Part shown: in pieces, positions 42,985 through 54,478 of the stretch | Layout: each line of letters begins with the position of its first letter | Position numbering within the stretch: position 1 is the first letter of the stretch | Origin: Delphinus delphis | Taxonomy: Eukaryota > Chordata > Mammalia > Artiodactyla > Delphinidae | NCBI RefSeq assembly: GCF_949987515.2 | Contig: NC_082684.1 | Coordinates: 44,482,006 to 44,546,005, forward strand | Reading direction: 5' to 3' | Length of the DNA stretch: 64,000 bases | The notes under the pieces: generated by a model | Database searches by the model: none | The model's input: the letters and a program-made list of their open reading frames with translations, nothing else | Told to the model about the DNA's origin: nothing | Made by a program: the position numbers and the translations under genes

Positions 42985-43100
42985 TTTTTTGGCCACACCA
43001 TGTAGTATGTGGGATCTTAGTTCCCTGACAAGGGGTTGAACCCTTGCCCCCTGCAGTGGATGCACAGAATCTTAACCACTGAACTGCCAGGAAAGTCCCT
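42985..43100 (-). mobile_element. Short CHR-family SINE
   Basis: A T run, ggccacaccatg, and the antisense tRNA-like part ending ccaggaaagtccc. The flanks share ttttcagttctttt (near 42971 and 43111), a likely target duplication. Confidence 0.85.
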
Positions 43101-43124
43101 TTTTTTTTTTTTTTCAGTTCTTTT

Positions 43125-44855
43125 GACAGTTCTGACACTAATATTGTTACTGCCAAAGAGATTTCTGTAGGTTAATATAGATTTGCATTTGTTCCACAAG
43201 GAAATGTAATTATTTAATGAGTCAGTATTTGCCTTGAAGGCACTTCAGCTATGACCTCCTCAGGAATTTCAAAGAATAACCAAGCTCATTGCAGCTTCTC
43301 ATGCCTGCTGTAAATTGCTCCAAACAGCAGACACTAACTGCATTACTAACGAATTACATGAATAATAAAATCATAATGTTTTTCTGGTTTTAGAGAGATT
43401 AAAATGGATGTTAGAATGGCTATAAGAAAGGATTCTCAAGTGTAAAACTTCTGTAAAATTAAGTTTCCACTTAAACTTTCATTAGGATTTAGGAAAACTA
43501 GGACCATTATAAAGATGTATCTGTTCATTCAGTGAATATTTGAGGGTTTTCTCTGTACCAGGCATTCTCCTGGGTTTGGGACACACAAGGTTTCACCTCC
43601 TGTGGAGCTCACATTCGTGTTTATGGGAGAACACACTGATGGGTGGTCATTACATGAGACAGAAACTTCGGAGTCAAAAGGGAAACACCGCTGGGTTTAA
43701 AGATGTGTGGAAGTGTAATTGGCATTAGAAGCTTAATGTTTGTCAGCACTTTCATGAATGAAGACAATGAACGGAAGTACAGTGTGTGATGCTCCATTCT
43801 CAAGTCCCTCTGGGTGATCTGGGCATGTGGAGGGCGGTTGGAGCACTTAAGGTGCTTCTCAGAACATACATGGGTCCCAGGGTCCGTAGCTGCTGAAGCT
43901 CCATGTGGTATCCTGTGTCCTGGCCTTGTTGTGTGACAGTTGCTGCTAACAAGCTTGGCTTTGGCTTGACCATCTTTGAAACTACCCCCTCCCTCACCCC
44001 TTCCAATTGCCTCAATCAAACCAACTCCTTAGAAAAACAGTGCTGTTAAAGAAATGGCCACAGTGTCACCAGAATAGGCAAAGGGAATTACTTAGTGTTT
44101 TCTATAGACATACTGATTGTAAATTTTAAAAAGGCCTTTTTGGAAAAGACAGTCCATTAAGAGACCACTTAATGTTTAATTACATGCGGTTGGAAACTCC
44201 ACAGAATAGCAGCCAGCCAAACAGGGCATCAAAATCTAAGACATGGTGGCTGGTGCAGTTTCCTTTTGAGTTCCAGGTACAAAAATTCAAATCCAGAGTG
44301 GTGTATTCTCACACTCTGGCGCTACCATAATACTTAATTATTACTGTCCCTGTGGTGTAATATGATCTTGGAAAATGTCACACAAGAATTCCACCAAATT
44401 GTTTGTTTTATTACTTTTCCTCCCCCTCCCTGGTTTCCGTTTCTTGACTCCGTTCTTTTCTGTAGTTGCCTTTATCTCTCTCTCTCCTCCTTCCAAATGG
44501 CATTGTGAGGTTGAGTTCACCAGGTGTGCAAACTTCCTCCCGCATCTGACACTTCTTTGGCAGAAAGCGCAGGTAGCACAGCAGGTATTGTCAGGGTCAA
44601 GTTAAAAAATAACAAAACCTGCCAATGCAGATTTCCTTCTCCTGGTGCCTGGCATCAATGGGCTCTCAAAAAGACTGCTGTGGCTTTAATATTTACCTTT
44701 TACAACTGGCATGAACTTGGCAGTCCATCCACAGCTCACCTCCTTTCTCCTCTTCTGTCTTTGTCAGGACCAGAGGATAGCTGGTGTTTCCCCTGGTCTC
44801 AAGGCAGGGAGGGTAGGGACAGGAGCAGAACGGTGAACAGCATTATTCTATTTAG
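43125..44855. other. Intergenic with two repeat-free candidate conserved patches
   Basis: Apart from the L2-like piece at 43522-43645, about 43200-43420 and 44080-44230 are repeat-free and homeodomain-core-rich. No gene recognised. Confidence 0.4.
43522..43645 (+). repeat. Possible L2 fragment
   Basis: 'attcagtgaatatttgaggg', 'ctgtaccaggcattctcctg' and 'gtggagctcacattc' resemble the conserved 3' part of L2. Confidence 0.4.
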
Positions 44856-44869
44856 AAAAAGTTAATTGG

Positions 44870-45149
44870 GGCTTCCCTGGTGGCGCAGTGGTTGAGAATC
44901 TGACTGCCAATGCAGGAACATGGGTTCGAACCCTGGTCTGGGAAGATCCCACATGCCGCGGAGCAACTAAGTCTGTGAGCCACAACTACTGAGCCTGCGC
45001 GTCTGGAGCTTGTGCTCCGCAACAAGAGAGGCCGCGACAGTGAGAAGCCCGCGCACCGCGATGAAGAGTGGCCGCCGCTCGCCGCAACTAGAGAAAGCCC
45101 TCGCACAGCAACGAAGACCCAACACAGCCAAAAATAAAATATATTAAAA
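44870..45149 (+). mobile_element. CHR-type SINE
   Basis: It starts ggcttccctggtggcgcag. The 14-bp duplication aaaaagttaattgg is at 44856-44869 and 45150-45163. Confidence 0.93.
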
Positions 45150-45294
45150 AAAAAGTTAATTGGAGCAAGTACTGTTGTTAGATCTCAATTTAAACTTTAG
45201 TGGTCACTGTTAGGTCCTTGATTTATCAGAAGTGAACTGACTTGGTAAAATATTGGAGATGTTTGATCTCTGTGGTGATCTTTTAAAATTTAAA

Positions 45295-45470
45295 CTTCTT
45301 TTTCTTCTTTTTTTAAAAATATTTATTTATTTGGCTGTGCTGGGTCTTAGTTGTGTCATGCAAACTCTTAGTTGCAGCATATGGGATCTAGTTTCCTGAC
45401 CAGGGATCAAACCCGGGCCCCCTGCATTGCGAGTGCACAGTCTTAGCCACTGGACCACCAGGGAAGTCCC
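45295..45470 (-). mobile_element. Short CHR-family SINE
   Basis: A 15-bp duplication, cttttaaaatttaaa, is at 45280-45294 and 45471-45485. It lies only 130 bp from the preceding SINE. Confidence 0.92.
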
Positions 45471-45485
45471 CTTTTAAAATTTAAA

Positions 45486-45999
45486 ACCAGAAGGAAACGT
45501 GGTACTGTAAGTAGTGAGTTATGTGCCAGGTAAATGCCAAAGTCTTACCTGCTAACTAAACTAGAAACTAGTTGATTGTGAGAGAAATAGTACCAGGGTT
45601 TTTGTTTGTTTGTTTGTTTTATTTTTCATTGTGTAGTATTAATCCTAGTAAGGAAAAATAAAGTCTTAAATAAATACATGTCTTAAAAACCAGACATGCT
45701 GCTGGCATTAGAAAGCTTTGTCTCCCGTACGTCTAGCTTCCATGGCCCTTGCTGAGAGGGAGTGCCCAGACTGTTCCCAGATTTTTCTCAGAATTATGGA
45801 ATCTGCAGTGACGTTCCTGAACTTCATCAACAGCCAGTGCTCCTAACACGCTCCTTAACACGCTCTTTAACAACAAAGTGGGTTTATATATTTGTTGCTT
45901 TCCTTAATTTAATGTGCAAGTCTTTATTTCTTCTGTGTTCACTGTGGGGCCAACCTTTTTCACAGTTGACTCCAGTGAAGAAATTCCTGAAGAAAGGAG

Positions 46000-46054
<55 letters not shown>

Positions 46055-46474
46055 TGAGTGGTGGTGACGGTATCTTTAGAAATCGTTAAGTTTGTAGCTA
46101 AGCTCTAATTCCCCCTATTTTCTGCTTTTCCTGGGTCAGGTAGGAAGAGTGAGTAACGTTTCCATGGGTTGGACTGCTGTGGGGCTCCTTCTAATATTTT
46201 CCTGCTGTAAAACACGTGGAATTGTAGCTACTCCAAAAACAGCATTCTGTTGCATACATTGACAGTAAAGAAAGAACCATGGGTGTACATTAGGATGCAA
46301 TATTGATCAAGATGGGGGGTTTCCTTGCAGATAGTACTCTTTCATTTTATAAGAACAGATATGCATTCTACTAAGAAATAAAATAGTTAATATATCTGGA
46401 ATAGTCACTAATACTTGTTAGTATTAAATGCTATTAATTCATTAGACCATTAAAATTTATATCAAACATCTAAC
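45486..46474. other. Intergenic with TG microsatellite
   Basis: Holds a TTTG repeat (about 45600-45619) and the (TG)n. No gene. Confidence 0.55.
46002..46056 (+). repeat. (TG)n microsatellite
   Basis: Roughly 25 uninterrupted TG dinucleotides, then an imperfect end (TATGTGTGTGAG). Confidence 0.97.
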
Positions 46475-46491
46475 AAACTAATTGTAATATT

Positions 46492-46631
46492 TTAAAAAAT
46501 TATTTATTTTGGTTCTGCCGGGTCTTAGTTGCGGTGTGCACACAGGATCTAGTTCACTGACCAGGGATCGAACCCAGGCCCCCTGCACTGGGAGCGCAGA
46601 GTCTTACCCACTGGACCACCAGGGAAGTCCC
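46492..46631 (-). mobile_element. Short CHR-family SINE
   Basis: A perfect 17-bp duplication, aaactaattgtaatatt, is at 46475-46491 and 46632-46648. Confidence 0.93.
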
Positions 46632-46728
46632 AAACTAATTGTAATATTAATGGAGAGAGAAAAAAGTGTATTGCAGAACCTTGTATTATTTCCTCTTTTT
46701 ACAAAAATATCTCTTCTATGTAGAAAAT

Positions 46729-46775
46729 ATTGGGTTGGCCAAAATGTTCGAGTTTTTTCCATAACATCTTATGTG
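46729..46775 (+). mobile_element. Mariner-type terminal fragment
   Basis: The 'attgggttggccaaaatgtt' and 'cataacatctta' strings match the remembered end of the artiodactyl/cetacean mariner family. Only one end was recognised; the partner end was not found. Confidence 0.4.
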
Positions 46776-47457
46776 TTTAAACATTCTGGGCACGGGGCAA
46801 GTGATTGCAGGATCAGGGAAAAACTGCCTCTCCTCAAGTTAATGACTGATATGATGATGCTCTTAGCCCCCATTAACTATCCATTCCTGTCTCTTTAGAT
46901 TAGTCGAACACAGCCATGAAACTAGGATCAGTTGCTGCTAGTTTCACCTGGAGAAGATGACCTGTAATCATTTTATCTTCGAGTACAGTGGAAATCAGGG
47001 AGAGGTGGCAGTTAACCTCCACCAGCATCACATTCACATATATGTCTGTGTATATATATGTGTAACACACACAACCTTTTTGTTGTTGTCAACTTTTCAT
47101 GAATCTCTGTCATCTCACTAGGTAGGATAAAAATTTCAGGGGATTTCACTTTAAACTTATTTTTATCCCCTCAGTACCTAGCCCAGGACTTGGAATATGG
47201 CAGGTGCTTAATACAAAGAAGTTGTTGTTAGGTAATGATGACTCAGGCAACTGAAGACAAGACGAGAGGGCATTTGTCTGTGTGCTTTGTGCCCTCTCTA
47301 CCTTGACAGAGCCCTTACTTTGGTCTCTTATCTAGTCCTGCTCCCCATCTTCCAGTCTGTTTGTTCATGTTGCTATTAGACTTGCTTTCTAGAAACCAGA
47401 TCTGTAACACATACGCGCCATGGGATAAAAGCTTAACATCTAAGCTTGGCATTTAAT
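46776..47457. other. Intergenic, no recognised feature
   Basis: Single-copy-looking DNA with a short TATATATG run near 47050. Confidence 0.5.
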
Positions 47458-47467
47458 ATTCTACAAC

Positions 47468-47712
47468 GTGGACTTCCCTGGTGGCGCAGTGGTTAAGAAT
47501 CCGCCTGCCAATGCAGGGGACACTGGTTTGATCCCTGGTCCGGGAAGATCCCACATGCCATGGAGCAACTAAGCCCATGCGCCACAACTACTGAGCCTGC
47601 GCTCTACAGCCCGTGCTCCGCAATGAGAGAGGCCACCACAATGAGAAGCCCGTGCACAGCAACGAAGACCCACCCAACACAGCTGAAAATAAATAAATTT
47701 ATTAAAAAAAAA
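47468..47712 (+). mobile_element. CHR-2-like SINE
   Basis: The target duplication attctacaac is at 47458-47467 and 47713-47722. Standard head, tandem region and A/T tail are present. Confidence 0.92.
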
Positions 47713-47722
47713 ATTCTACAAC

Positions 47723-47885
47723 AGTGCTTTTCAAATTTTAATGTCCATACAAATCACCTGGGGATTTCCTTAATGCAGATTCTGATCTGGTAGGTTTGGG
47801 GGTGAGGCCCAAGAATGTGTATTTTGAATGATCTCCCAGGTGATACAGCTGCTGCTGATCCTGGGACCGTGTTTTGAGTAGCAGG
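47723..47885 (+). mobile_element. MER5A-like hAT (Charlie) element
   Basis: Matches the remembered pattern: cagtgcttttcaaatttta at the start, 'aatcacctggggat', 'gcagattctgat', 'tcccaggtgat' and 'ttttgagtagcagg' at the end. It directly abuts the neighbouring SINE's target duplication. Confidence 0.7.
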
Positions 47886-47969
47886 TTTCTACAACACTTG
47901 GCTTAGCCCAGGTGTTAGATACTGTTTTAGCTCATCTTAATTCACTCCCCACCCCACACTCTACATTCT

Positions 47970-48345
47970 AGCAAAACTGTTGTTCTTGGCATTCTCTGGC
48001 AATTCTCCGACTTGTGCTTTGATTCATGTCATACCCTTTCTGCCTGCTAAGCCATTACTCATCCTTCCACAGAGCTCAAATATCACCATCCCTGTGAAGG
48101 CTTCCAGCTCAGTTGCCCCCTCCTTGGCCAGCTAATTCTACTGTCTACCAAGTTCTCACAGCGCTTTGCTAGTGCTGTTGTTAGGCACTGATTACAAGTT
48201 GTCATAATTGTTTACATGATTGTCTTTGCAGCTAGACCATGAGCTACAGGGCAGGGGGCCAGGCCTTAACTATCTTATAATCTCAGCACCCAGTATACAG
48301 TACAGCACACACAATAGTTCCCTATAAATATTGGTTGAATTAAAT
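47970..48345 (+). repeat. L2 3'-end fragment
   Basis: 'cacagagctcaaatatcacc', 'gtgaaggcttccagctc', 'gagctacagggcaggg' and 'ataaatattggttgaatt' follow the L2 3' pattern. Confidence 0.6.
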
Positions 48346-49059
48346 TAACTGGATTTCTTACTATCACTCTTTTTCAGAAGACTTTTAGTGATGAATATTT
48401 TGAGCCGAAAACATATCTTGACAGAATTGATGGGAAGTCATGAAGGATCATAGTTGCAATAATAATAATAATATTGTTAATGATAGGTATTATTATTTTT
48501 TAACATCTTTATTGGACTATAATTGCTTTATAATGGTGTGTTAGTTTCTGCTGTATAACAAAGTGAATCAGCTATACATATACATATATCCCCATATCTC
48601 TTCCCTCTTGCATCTCCCTCCCTCCCACCCTCCCTATCCCACCCCTCTAGGTGGTCACAAAGCACCGAGCTGATCTACCTGTGCTATGCAGCTGCTTCCC
48701 ACTAGCTGTCTATTTTACGTTTGGTAGTGTATATATGTCCATGCCACTCTCTCACTTTGTCCCAGCTTACCCTTCCCCCTCCCCGTATCCTCAAGTCCAT
48801 TCTCTAGTAGGTCTGCGTCTTTATTCCCGTCTTGCCCCTAGGTTCTTCATGACCTTTTTTTTTTTTTAGATTCCATATATATGTGTTAGCATATGGCATT
48901 TGTTTTTCTCTTTCTGACTTAACTTCACTCTGTATGACAGACTCTAGGTCCATCCACCTCACTACAAATAACTCAATTTCGTTTCTTTTTATGGCTGAGT
49001 AATATTCCATTGTATATATGTGCCACATCTTCTTTATCCATTCATCTGTTGATGGACAC

Positions 49060-49833
49060 TTAGGTTGCTTCCATGTCCTGGCTATTGTAAATAGAGCTGC
49101 AATGAACATTGTGGTACATGACTCTTTGAATTATGGTTTTCTCAGGGTATATGCCCAGTAGTGGGATTGCTGGGTCGTATGGTAGTTCTGGTTTTAGTGT
49201 TTTAAGGAACCTCCATACTGTTCTCCATAGTGGCTGTATCAATTTACATTCCCACCAACAGTGCAAGAGGGTTCCCTTTTCTCCACACCCTCTCCAGCAT
49301 TTATTGTTTGTAGATTTTTTGATGATGGCCATTCTGACCGGTGTGAGATGATATCTCAGTGTAGTTTTGATTTGCATTTCTCTAATGATTAATGATGTTG
49401 AGCATTCTTTTGTGTGTTTGTTGGCAATCTGTATGTCTTCTTTGGAGAAATGTCTATTTAGGTCTACTGCCCATTTTTGGATTGGGTTGTTTGTTTTTTT
49501 GATATTGAGCTGCTTGTATATTTTGGAGATTAATCCTTTGTCAGTTGCTTCATTTGCGAATATTTTCTCCCATTCTGAGGGTTGTCTTTTCATCTTGTTT
49601 ATGGTTTCCTTTGCTGTGCAAAAGCTTTTAAGTTTCATTAGGTCCCATTTGTTTGTTTTTATTTCCATTTCTCTAGGAGGTGGGTCGAAAAGGATCTTGC
49701 TGTGATTTATGTCATAGAGTGTTCTGCCTATGTTTTCCTCTAAGAGTTTGATAGTGTCTGGCCTTACATTTAGGTCTTTAATCCATTTTGAGTTTATTTT
49801 TGTGTATGGTGTTAGGGAGTGTTCTAATTTCAT
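49060..49833 (-). pseudogene. LINE-1 ORF2 C-terminal remnant
   Basis: The 257-residue translation matches the carboxyl part of L1 ORF2p, recognisable from segments such as [32 protein letters not shown] and [13 protein letters not shown]. It includes the region of the Cys-rich motif ([18 protein letters not shown]). It lacks the endonuclease and most of the reverse transcriptase and cannot act alone. It is not a host gene. Confidence 0.92.
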
Positions 49834-49936
49834 TCTTTTACATGTAGCTGTCCAGTTTTCCCTGCACCACTTATTGAAGAGGCTGTCTTTTCTTCACTGT
49901 ATATTCTTGCCTCCTTTATCAAAGATAAGGTGACCA

Positions 49937-50263
49937 GGGCTTCTCTGGTGGTGCAGTGGTCGAGAATCCGGCTGCCAATTCAGGAGACATGGGTTCGAGC
50001 CCTGGTCCAGGAAGATCCCACATGCCGCAGAGCAACTAAGCCCGTGCGTCACAACTACTGAGCCTGCGCTCTGGAGCCTGCGTGCCACAACTACTGAAGC
50101 CTGTGCACCTAGAGCCTGTGCTCCACAATGAGAAGCCACCATAATGAGAAGCCTGCACACCACAATGAAGAGTAGCCCCGGCTCACCACAACTAGAGAAA
50201 GCCTGTGTGCAGCAATGAAGACCCAACACAGCCATAAATAAAATAAATAAATTAAAAAAATAA
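49937..50263 (+). mobile_element. CHR-2-like SINE nested in L1
   Basis: It is bounded by the 16-bp duplication aaagataaggtgacca (49921-49936 and 50264-50279), which is L1 sequence. The SINE therefore inserted after the L1. Confidence 0.95.
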
Positions 50264-50279
50264 AAAGATAAGGTGACCA

Positions 50280-50650
50280 TATGTGTGTGGGTTTATCTCT
50301 GGGCTTTCTATCCTGTTCCATTGATCTATACTTCTGTTTTTGTGCCAGTACCATACTGTCTTGATTACTGTGTCTTTGTAGTATAGTCTGAAGTCAGGGA
50401 GCCTGATTCCTCCAGCTCCATTTTTCGTTCTCAAGATTGCTTTGGCTATTCGGGGTCTTTTGTGTTTCCATACAAATTGTGAAATTTTTTGTTCTAGTTC
50501 TGTGAAAAATGCCAGTGGTAGTTTGATAGGGATTTCATTGAATCTGTAGATTGCTTTGGGTAGTAGAGTCATTTTCACAATGTTGATTCTTCCAATCCAA
50601 GAACATGGTATATCTCTCCATCTATTTGTATCATCTTTAATTTCTTTCAT
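50280..50650 (-). pseudogene. LINE-1 ORF2 remnant upstream of the nested SINE
   Basis: The translation includes [20 protein letters not shown] and [14 protein letters not shown], typical of L1 ORF2p after the reverse-transcriptase core. It is the same element as 49060-49833, split by the SINE. Confidence 0.9.
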
Positions 50651-50798
50651 CAGTGTCTTATAATTTTCTGCATACAGGTCTTTTGTCTCCTTAGGTAGGT
50701 TTATTCCTAGATATTTTATTCTTTTTGTTGCATTGGTAAATGGGAGTGTTTTCTTAATTTCACCTTCAGATTTTTCATCATTAGTGATAGGTATTATT

Positions 50799-51318
50799 TA
50801 TTTATTAAATTCTTACTATGTACGAGGCATTGTGCTAATCACTTACATATAAAATTTCATTTAAATTTCACAACTTATATTTTAGATAAGGGCATACCCA
50901 CATAGTTTAGAGGCTGCAGCCCCAGGGAATGATAGAGTTTGGATTTGAAACCTGACTCTCAGATCCAGCCCATGCTCTTAGCCATTTTTCTGATGCTGGA
51001 AGAACAGTCTTGCTCTAGGGCTCTGCTAGGTGTGTCTTCCTGCCTAGGATATTCACCAATTATGTGTACTCTAAATGCAGCAGGGTCTCCCTCCAGGGGA
51101 GGGACCCTGATCTCTTTCTGTGCTTTAGACTCCTTTAGCAGTCTCATGATGCTTATAGACTCTTCTGAATAATATTTTTGAATGCATTAAAAAACAAAAT
51201 TACAAAGGAAACCAATTTTATTGAAATACAGCTATCAAAATAGAAAAAAACCCGAAGCTATGACATAGTAATATGTGCCTTTCTTTATTAATGCCTTAAA
51301 TAATAAGATCTAGCAGTG
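50799..51318. other. Intergenic, possible MIR-like relic
   Basis: 'attcttactatgtacgaggc' followed by 'attgtgctaatcactta' near 50810 suggests an old MIR/L2 relic. Nothing else named. Confidence 0.35.
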
Positions 51319-51335
51319 AGTCTAATAATGACTTT

Positions 51336-51451
51336 TTTTTTTGGCCATGCCACACAGCTTGCAGGTTCTTAGTTCCCTGACCAGGGATTGAACCTGGGCC
51401 CATGGCAGGGAAAGCACCGAGTCCTAACCATTGGACTGCCAGGGAATTCCC
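51336..51451 (-). mobile_element. Short CHR-family SINE
   Basis: The 17-bp duplication agtctaataatgacttt is at 51319-51335 and 51452-51468. Confidence 0.92.
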
Positions 51452-51631
51452 AGTCTAATAATGACTTTAATTTTGAATTATCTATGGGGCTAAACAATAT
51501 TTTGAGATATCTGCAACTGAAATATGATGAAAATATCCTTGATTTCTCACTATTCAAGACAAAATCACAGGTGTTGTTTCAGATAATGTAGTTTGTTGCC
51601 TATATTTACAATAGAAGAAAATTCTAACTTC

Positions 51632-51947
51632 TAAAAAATATTTATTTGTTTTATTGAAGTATAGTTGATTTACAATGTTGTGTTAATTTCTGCTGTACAG
51701 CAAAGTGATTCATTTATACATACATATATATTCTTTTTCATATTCTTTTCCATTATGGTTTATCACAGCATATTGAATATAGTTCCCTGTGCTACACAGT
51801 AGGACCTTGTTGTTTACCCACTCTATATATAATAGTTTGCATCAACTAATCCCAGACTCCCAATCCATCCCTCCTCTTGACAACCACAAGTCTGTTTTCT
51901 ATGTCTGTGAGTCTTTCTGTTTTGTAAATAAGTTCATTTGTGTCATA
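51632..51947 (-). mobile_element. LINE-1 3' end fragment
   Basis: 'tattgaagtatagttgattt', 'ttctgctgtacagcaaagtg' and 'tagttccctgtgctacacag' are typical antisense L1 3' UTR strings. Likely diverged target duplications, agaaaattctaactt and agaaaatgctaactt, flank it. Confidence 0.75.
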
Positions 51948-51963
51948 AGAAAATGCTAACTTT

Positions 51964-52844
51964 CAATAAGAGGTTAGTGCAATTAAAGATGTGTTTTTTT
52001 TCTTTCCCAATCATGGACCTCCAGAATTCTATGCACAGACACCTTGGATATGTATGTGTGGGTCCAGGTTAAGAACCCATGTTCTAGGGAAAAGGGATGC
52101 TCTACCTTTTTGAAGAGGTTGAGGTGCTCATACGTAGAAGTTATTCAGGTGTAAAAAAGTATCATGTACATAGAAATGCCACAAAGTCAGTGCCAAGAGG
52201 TATGTAGTCATGTAATAGACGGGAGGAGAAGGAAGAAGAACCTGGCAGAGTTAGAGCCCTGCAACAGGTAAGAAGCTCTGCCTTTGGGGGTGAACCCAGA
52301 GATTTTCTGAAGAGGATGCAGAAAGCATACTTGGAGGAAAGTTAAAGTGTACATAAAAGTCTTAGGAATTGGGAGAAATTCTGTAATTTCTCTTTCCCCA
52401 GGAGAGACATATTGTGATAATTCTGTACTGAGGCACACAAAGGGACCTGTGCCTGGAGTCATCATGTGATGGCAAAGTGGGCACTGTCCCCATCTTCCTG
52501 TATTATATATACACTGATGTATGGCAAGGATCATCAAGTCCGCTAACCTCTACCTACTTTGACTGAGTCAAATGACAGTGTAAACCCAAACCTAGTGTAT
52601 ATCTTTATTGACTTTGAAAGATAGGCAATTCAAAGTTTGGAGGCACAGATGGTGTTTTGATCACCCATAGTTGAAAATTTGTCATTCTAATGGCATCAAA
52701 TGCCTCCATTTGGCATTCAAGTACACTAAGATAGGATCCCTTTTTTCTTTTAGGACCTTAACTCCCTTTTCTCGTGCACTTTATGTTCTTGGCAATTGAA
52801 CCTATTAAAATTCTTTGCCCACTCTCACTTTATTCTCCTTTGTA
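51964..52844. other. Intergenic, no recognised feature
   Basis: Nothing named; the 109-codon frame on the - strand has no domain. Confidence 0.5.
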
Positions 52845-53050
52845 AATCCCAACACCAGTAATACCCTTTCTTCTTATCCCAGTCTTCTAGCCTATCCATC
52901 CTTTAAGCCTCAAATCAAATTCTTCCTCTTCCATGAAGATTTTCCCGGAACTACCTCTGTCTGTCACAGCCTCCACGCTGGAAGCAATCTTTTCCTCTCT
53001 GGAACTCCCATAGCACTTTATCTATATTTCTTTTATGATATATAACTTCA
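52845..53050 (+). repeat. L2 fragment
   Basis: 'aagcctcaaatcaaattctt' and 'atgaagattttcccgg', then 'ggaactcccatagcacttta', follow the L2 pattern. Confidence 0.5.
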
Positions 53051-53384
53051 GTGTTACGGTAAACAACAACAGTTGTGGCCTTTGAAGAAAACTCAGACTA
53101 GAAAAAGTGCCCAATTATGGGAGGAAAAGCAGAGAAGAGAGTAAAAAACAATATTTATGGCCCTCAATAGTTCTATGTCAATATACAGAATATGAGTAAT
53201 AACGTGAACTTGGAGTATTAACCAAGGTTGTAAATGTAATTGTACAAGTATCACACAAATGGTATAATAGGATTATGAATAGAATAAGGCAAGTAAAAAT
53301 ATATATTTTTGGTTAAGAAATTTAAAATTTTCCATTAGAGGTGGAGGGGAAGTTTAAGAAGATACACAGTATATACCAGCTTGG

Positions 53385-53560
53385 AATGACATGATCAGAG
53401 CCCTCCTTATGAAGATTACTGTGGTGGCAGCTGAAGGATGGATTAGAGCAGAGAGAGATTTAAGGCAGAAAGACCAGTTGGCAGCCATTTAAATAGTCCA
53501 AGTAAGATATAATAGGTATCTACTTAGGACTTCAAGATTCCAGGTCTAGGTGCCTGGGAA
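53385..53560 (+). repeat. Ancient interspersed repeat, family not assigned
   Basis: 'gacatgatcagagccctcc', 'gaaagaccagttggcagcc' and 'aatagtccaagtaagatata' follow a common old mammalian repeat pattern. A related copy appears at 59540-59900. Confidence 0.45.
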
Positions 53561-54339
53561 TATGATGATGTTTTTAAGAAGAGTATGTAGTAAAAGGATT
53601 TGGGGGGTACTCGCAGGATAAGAGTGGTTTGAGTTCTAAAAGCTCTTGGGGGACAGGAAAACTGAAAGCCTTCCAATCAAGGAATTAAATGCAATTGTAG
53701 ACTGAATTACTACAAATACAATGTCCCAGTCATAACTGCAGAATTGCAAGCAGGTCTGGGTTCACATTTTATGAAACACTTTGTTAAATATGGTAACTTG
53801 CAAATTCTCTCATTTGAAGAACATTGGAAGAAACTTGGAATGTTTAATCTGAAGAGATAAATAGGGGGGATATAATCACTGTCTTCACATATGTGAGACA
53901 TAGAAGAAGTAAAGAGGGAATTAATTACATTCTGGAGTGGAAGGTGGTGGGGTGGTGGTAAATGGAGTTACCAGGAGAAAATGTTTGGCTTATCCTAAGA
54001 AATAGTTTAATACCAATGAGAGCTGCCAAATAGTGGGAAGAACTGACTTCCAGAGCAGTGAGCTTTTCATCTGTGAAGCAGTGAAACAGGAACAGGATGA
54101 AACTTTGGTTGTCTGTTTTGTAGAAGGAATTTCTATAGTCTGTAGAAGGGAGGTTGAATTACAGGATGTTTAAGATACCTTGCTACTCTAAAATCCTCAG
54201 CTTCTCTTCTCCAAGGAAACCTTTCGTATTTCCTCCTGCCCTGGTGGAAGTGAGTCCCCTTCTCTGTGCTCATGAAGCACCCTGGGGCTACCATTGTCAT
54301 ACTGGTATCACCCATTGTGGTAACAGCTTGTCTGTCTTC

Positions 54340-54478
54340 CTCTAGACTGCCATCTCTTTGAGGCTAGGCATTGTCTTTTATCTCTACATGTCTATTGTCT
54401 AGTGTGGTTTTCAGATAGAGTGATAGCATTCAGTAAATGATTTTCGAATGATGTATAAATAAATGAATGGAGGGGATT
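54340..54478 (+). repeat. L2 3'-end fragment
   Basis: 'gccatctctttgaggctagg', 'cattcagtaaatgatttt' and 'aaataaatgaatgg' resemble the end of L2. Confidence 0.5.

Larger units (their letters stand above)
48495..50784 (-). mobile_element. 5'-truncated LINE-1, interrupted by a SINE
   Basis: In reverse it carries the C-terminal part of ORF2 (reverse transcriptase end and Cys-containing tail) and the 3' UTR. The 14-bp duplication tgataggtattatt is at 48481-48494 and 50785-50798. A nested SINE occupies 49937-50263. ORF2 is open for 257 codons at 49060-49833 and continues on the other side of the SINE (about 50280-50650). A nonsense codon near 49895 shows that it is dead. Confidence 0.93.

Noticed and set aside
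49060..50650. L1 ORF2 pieces as a host reverse-transcriptase-like gene
   Set aside because: Part of a truncated L1 with target duplications, a nonsense codon and a nested SINE.
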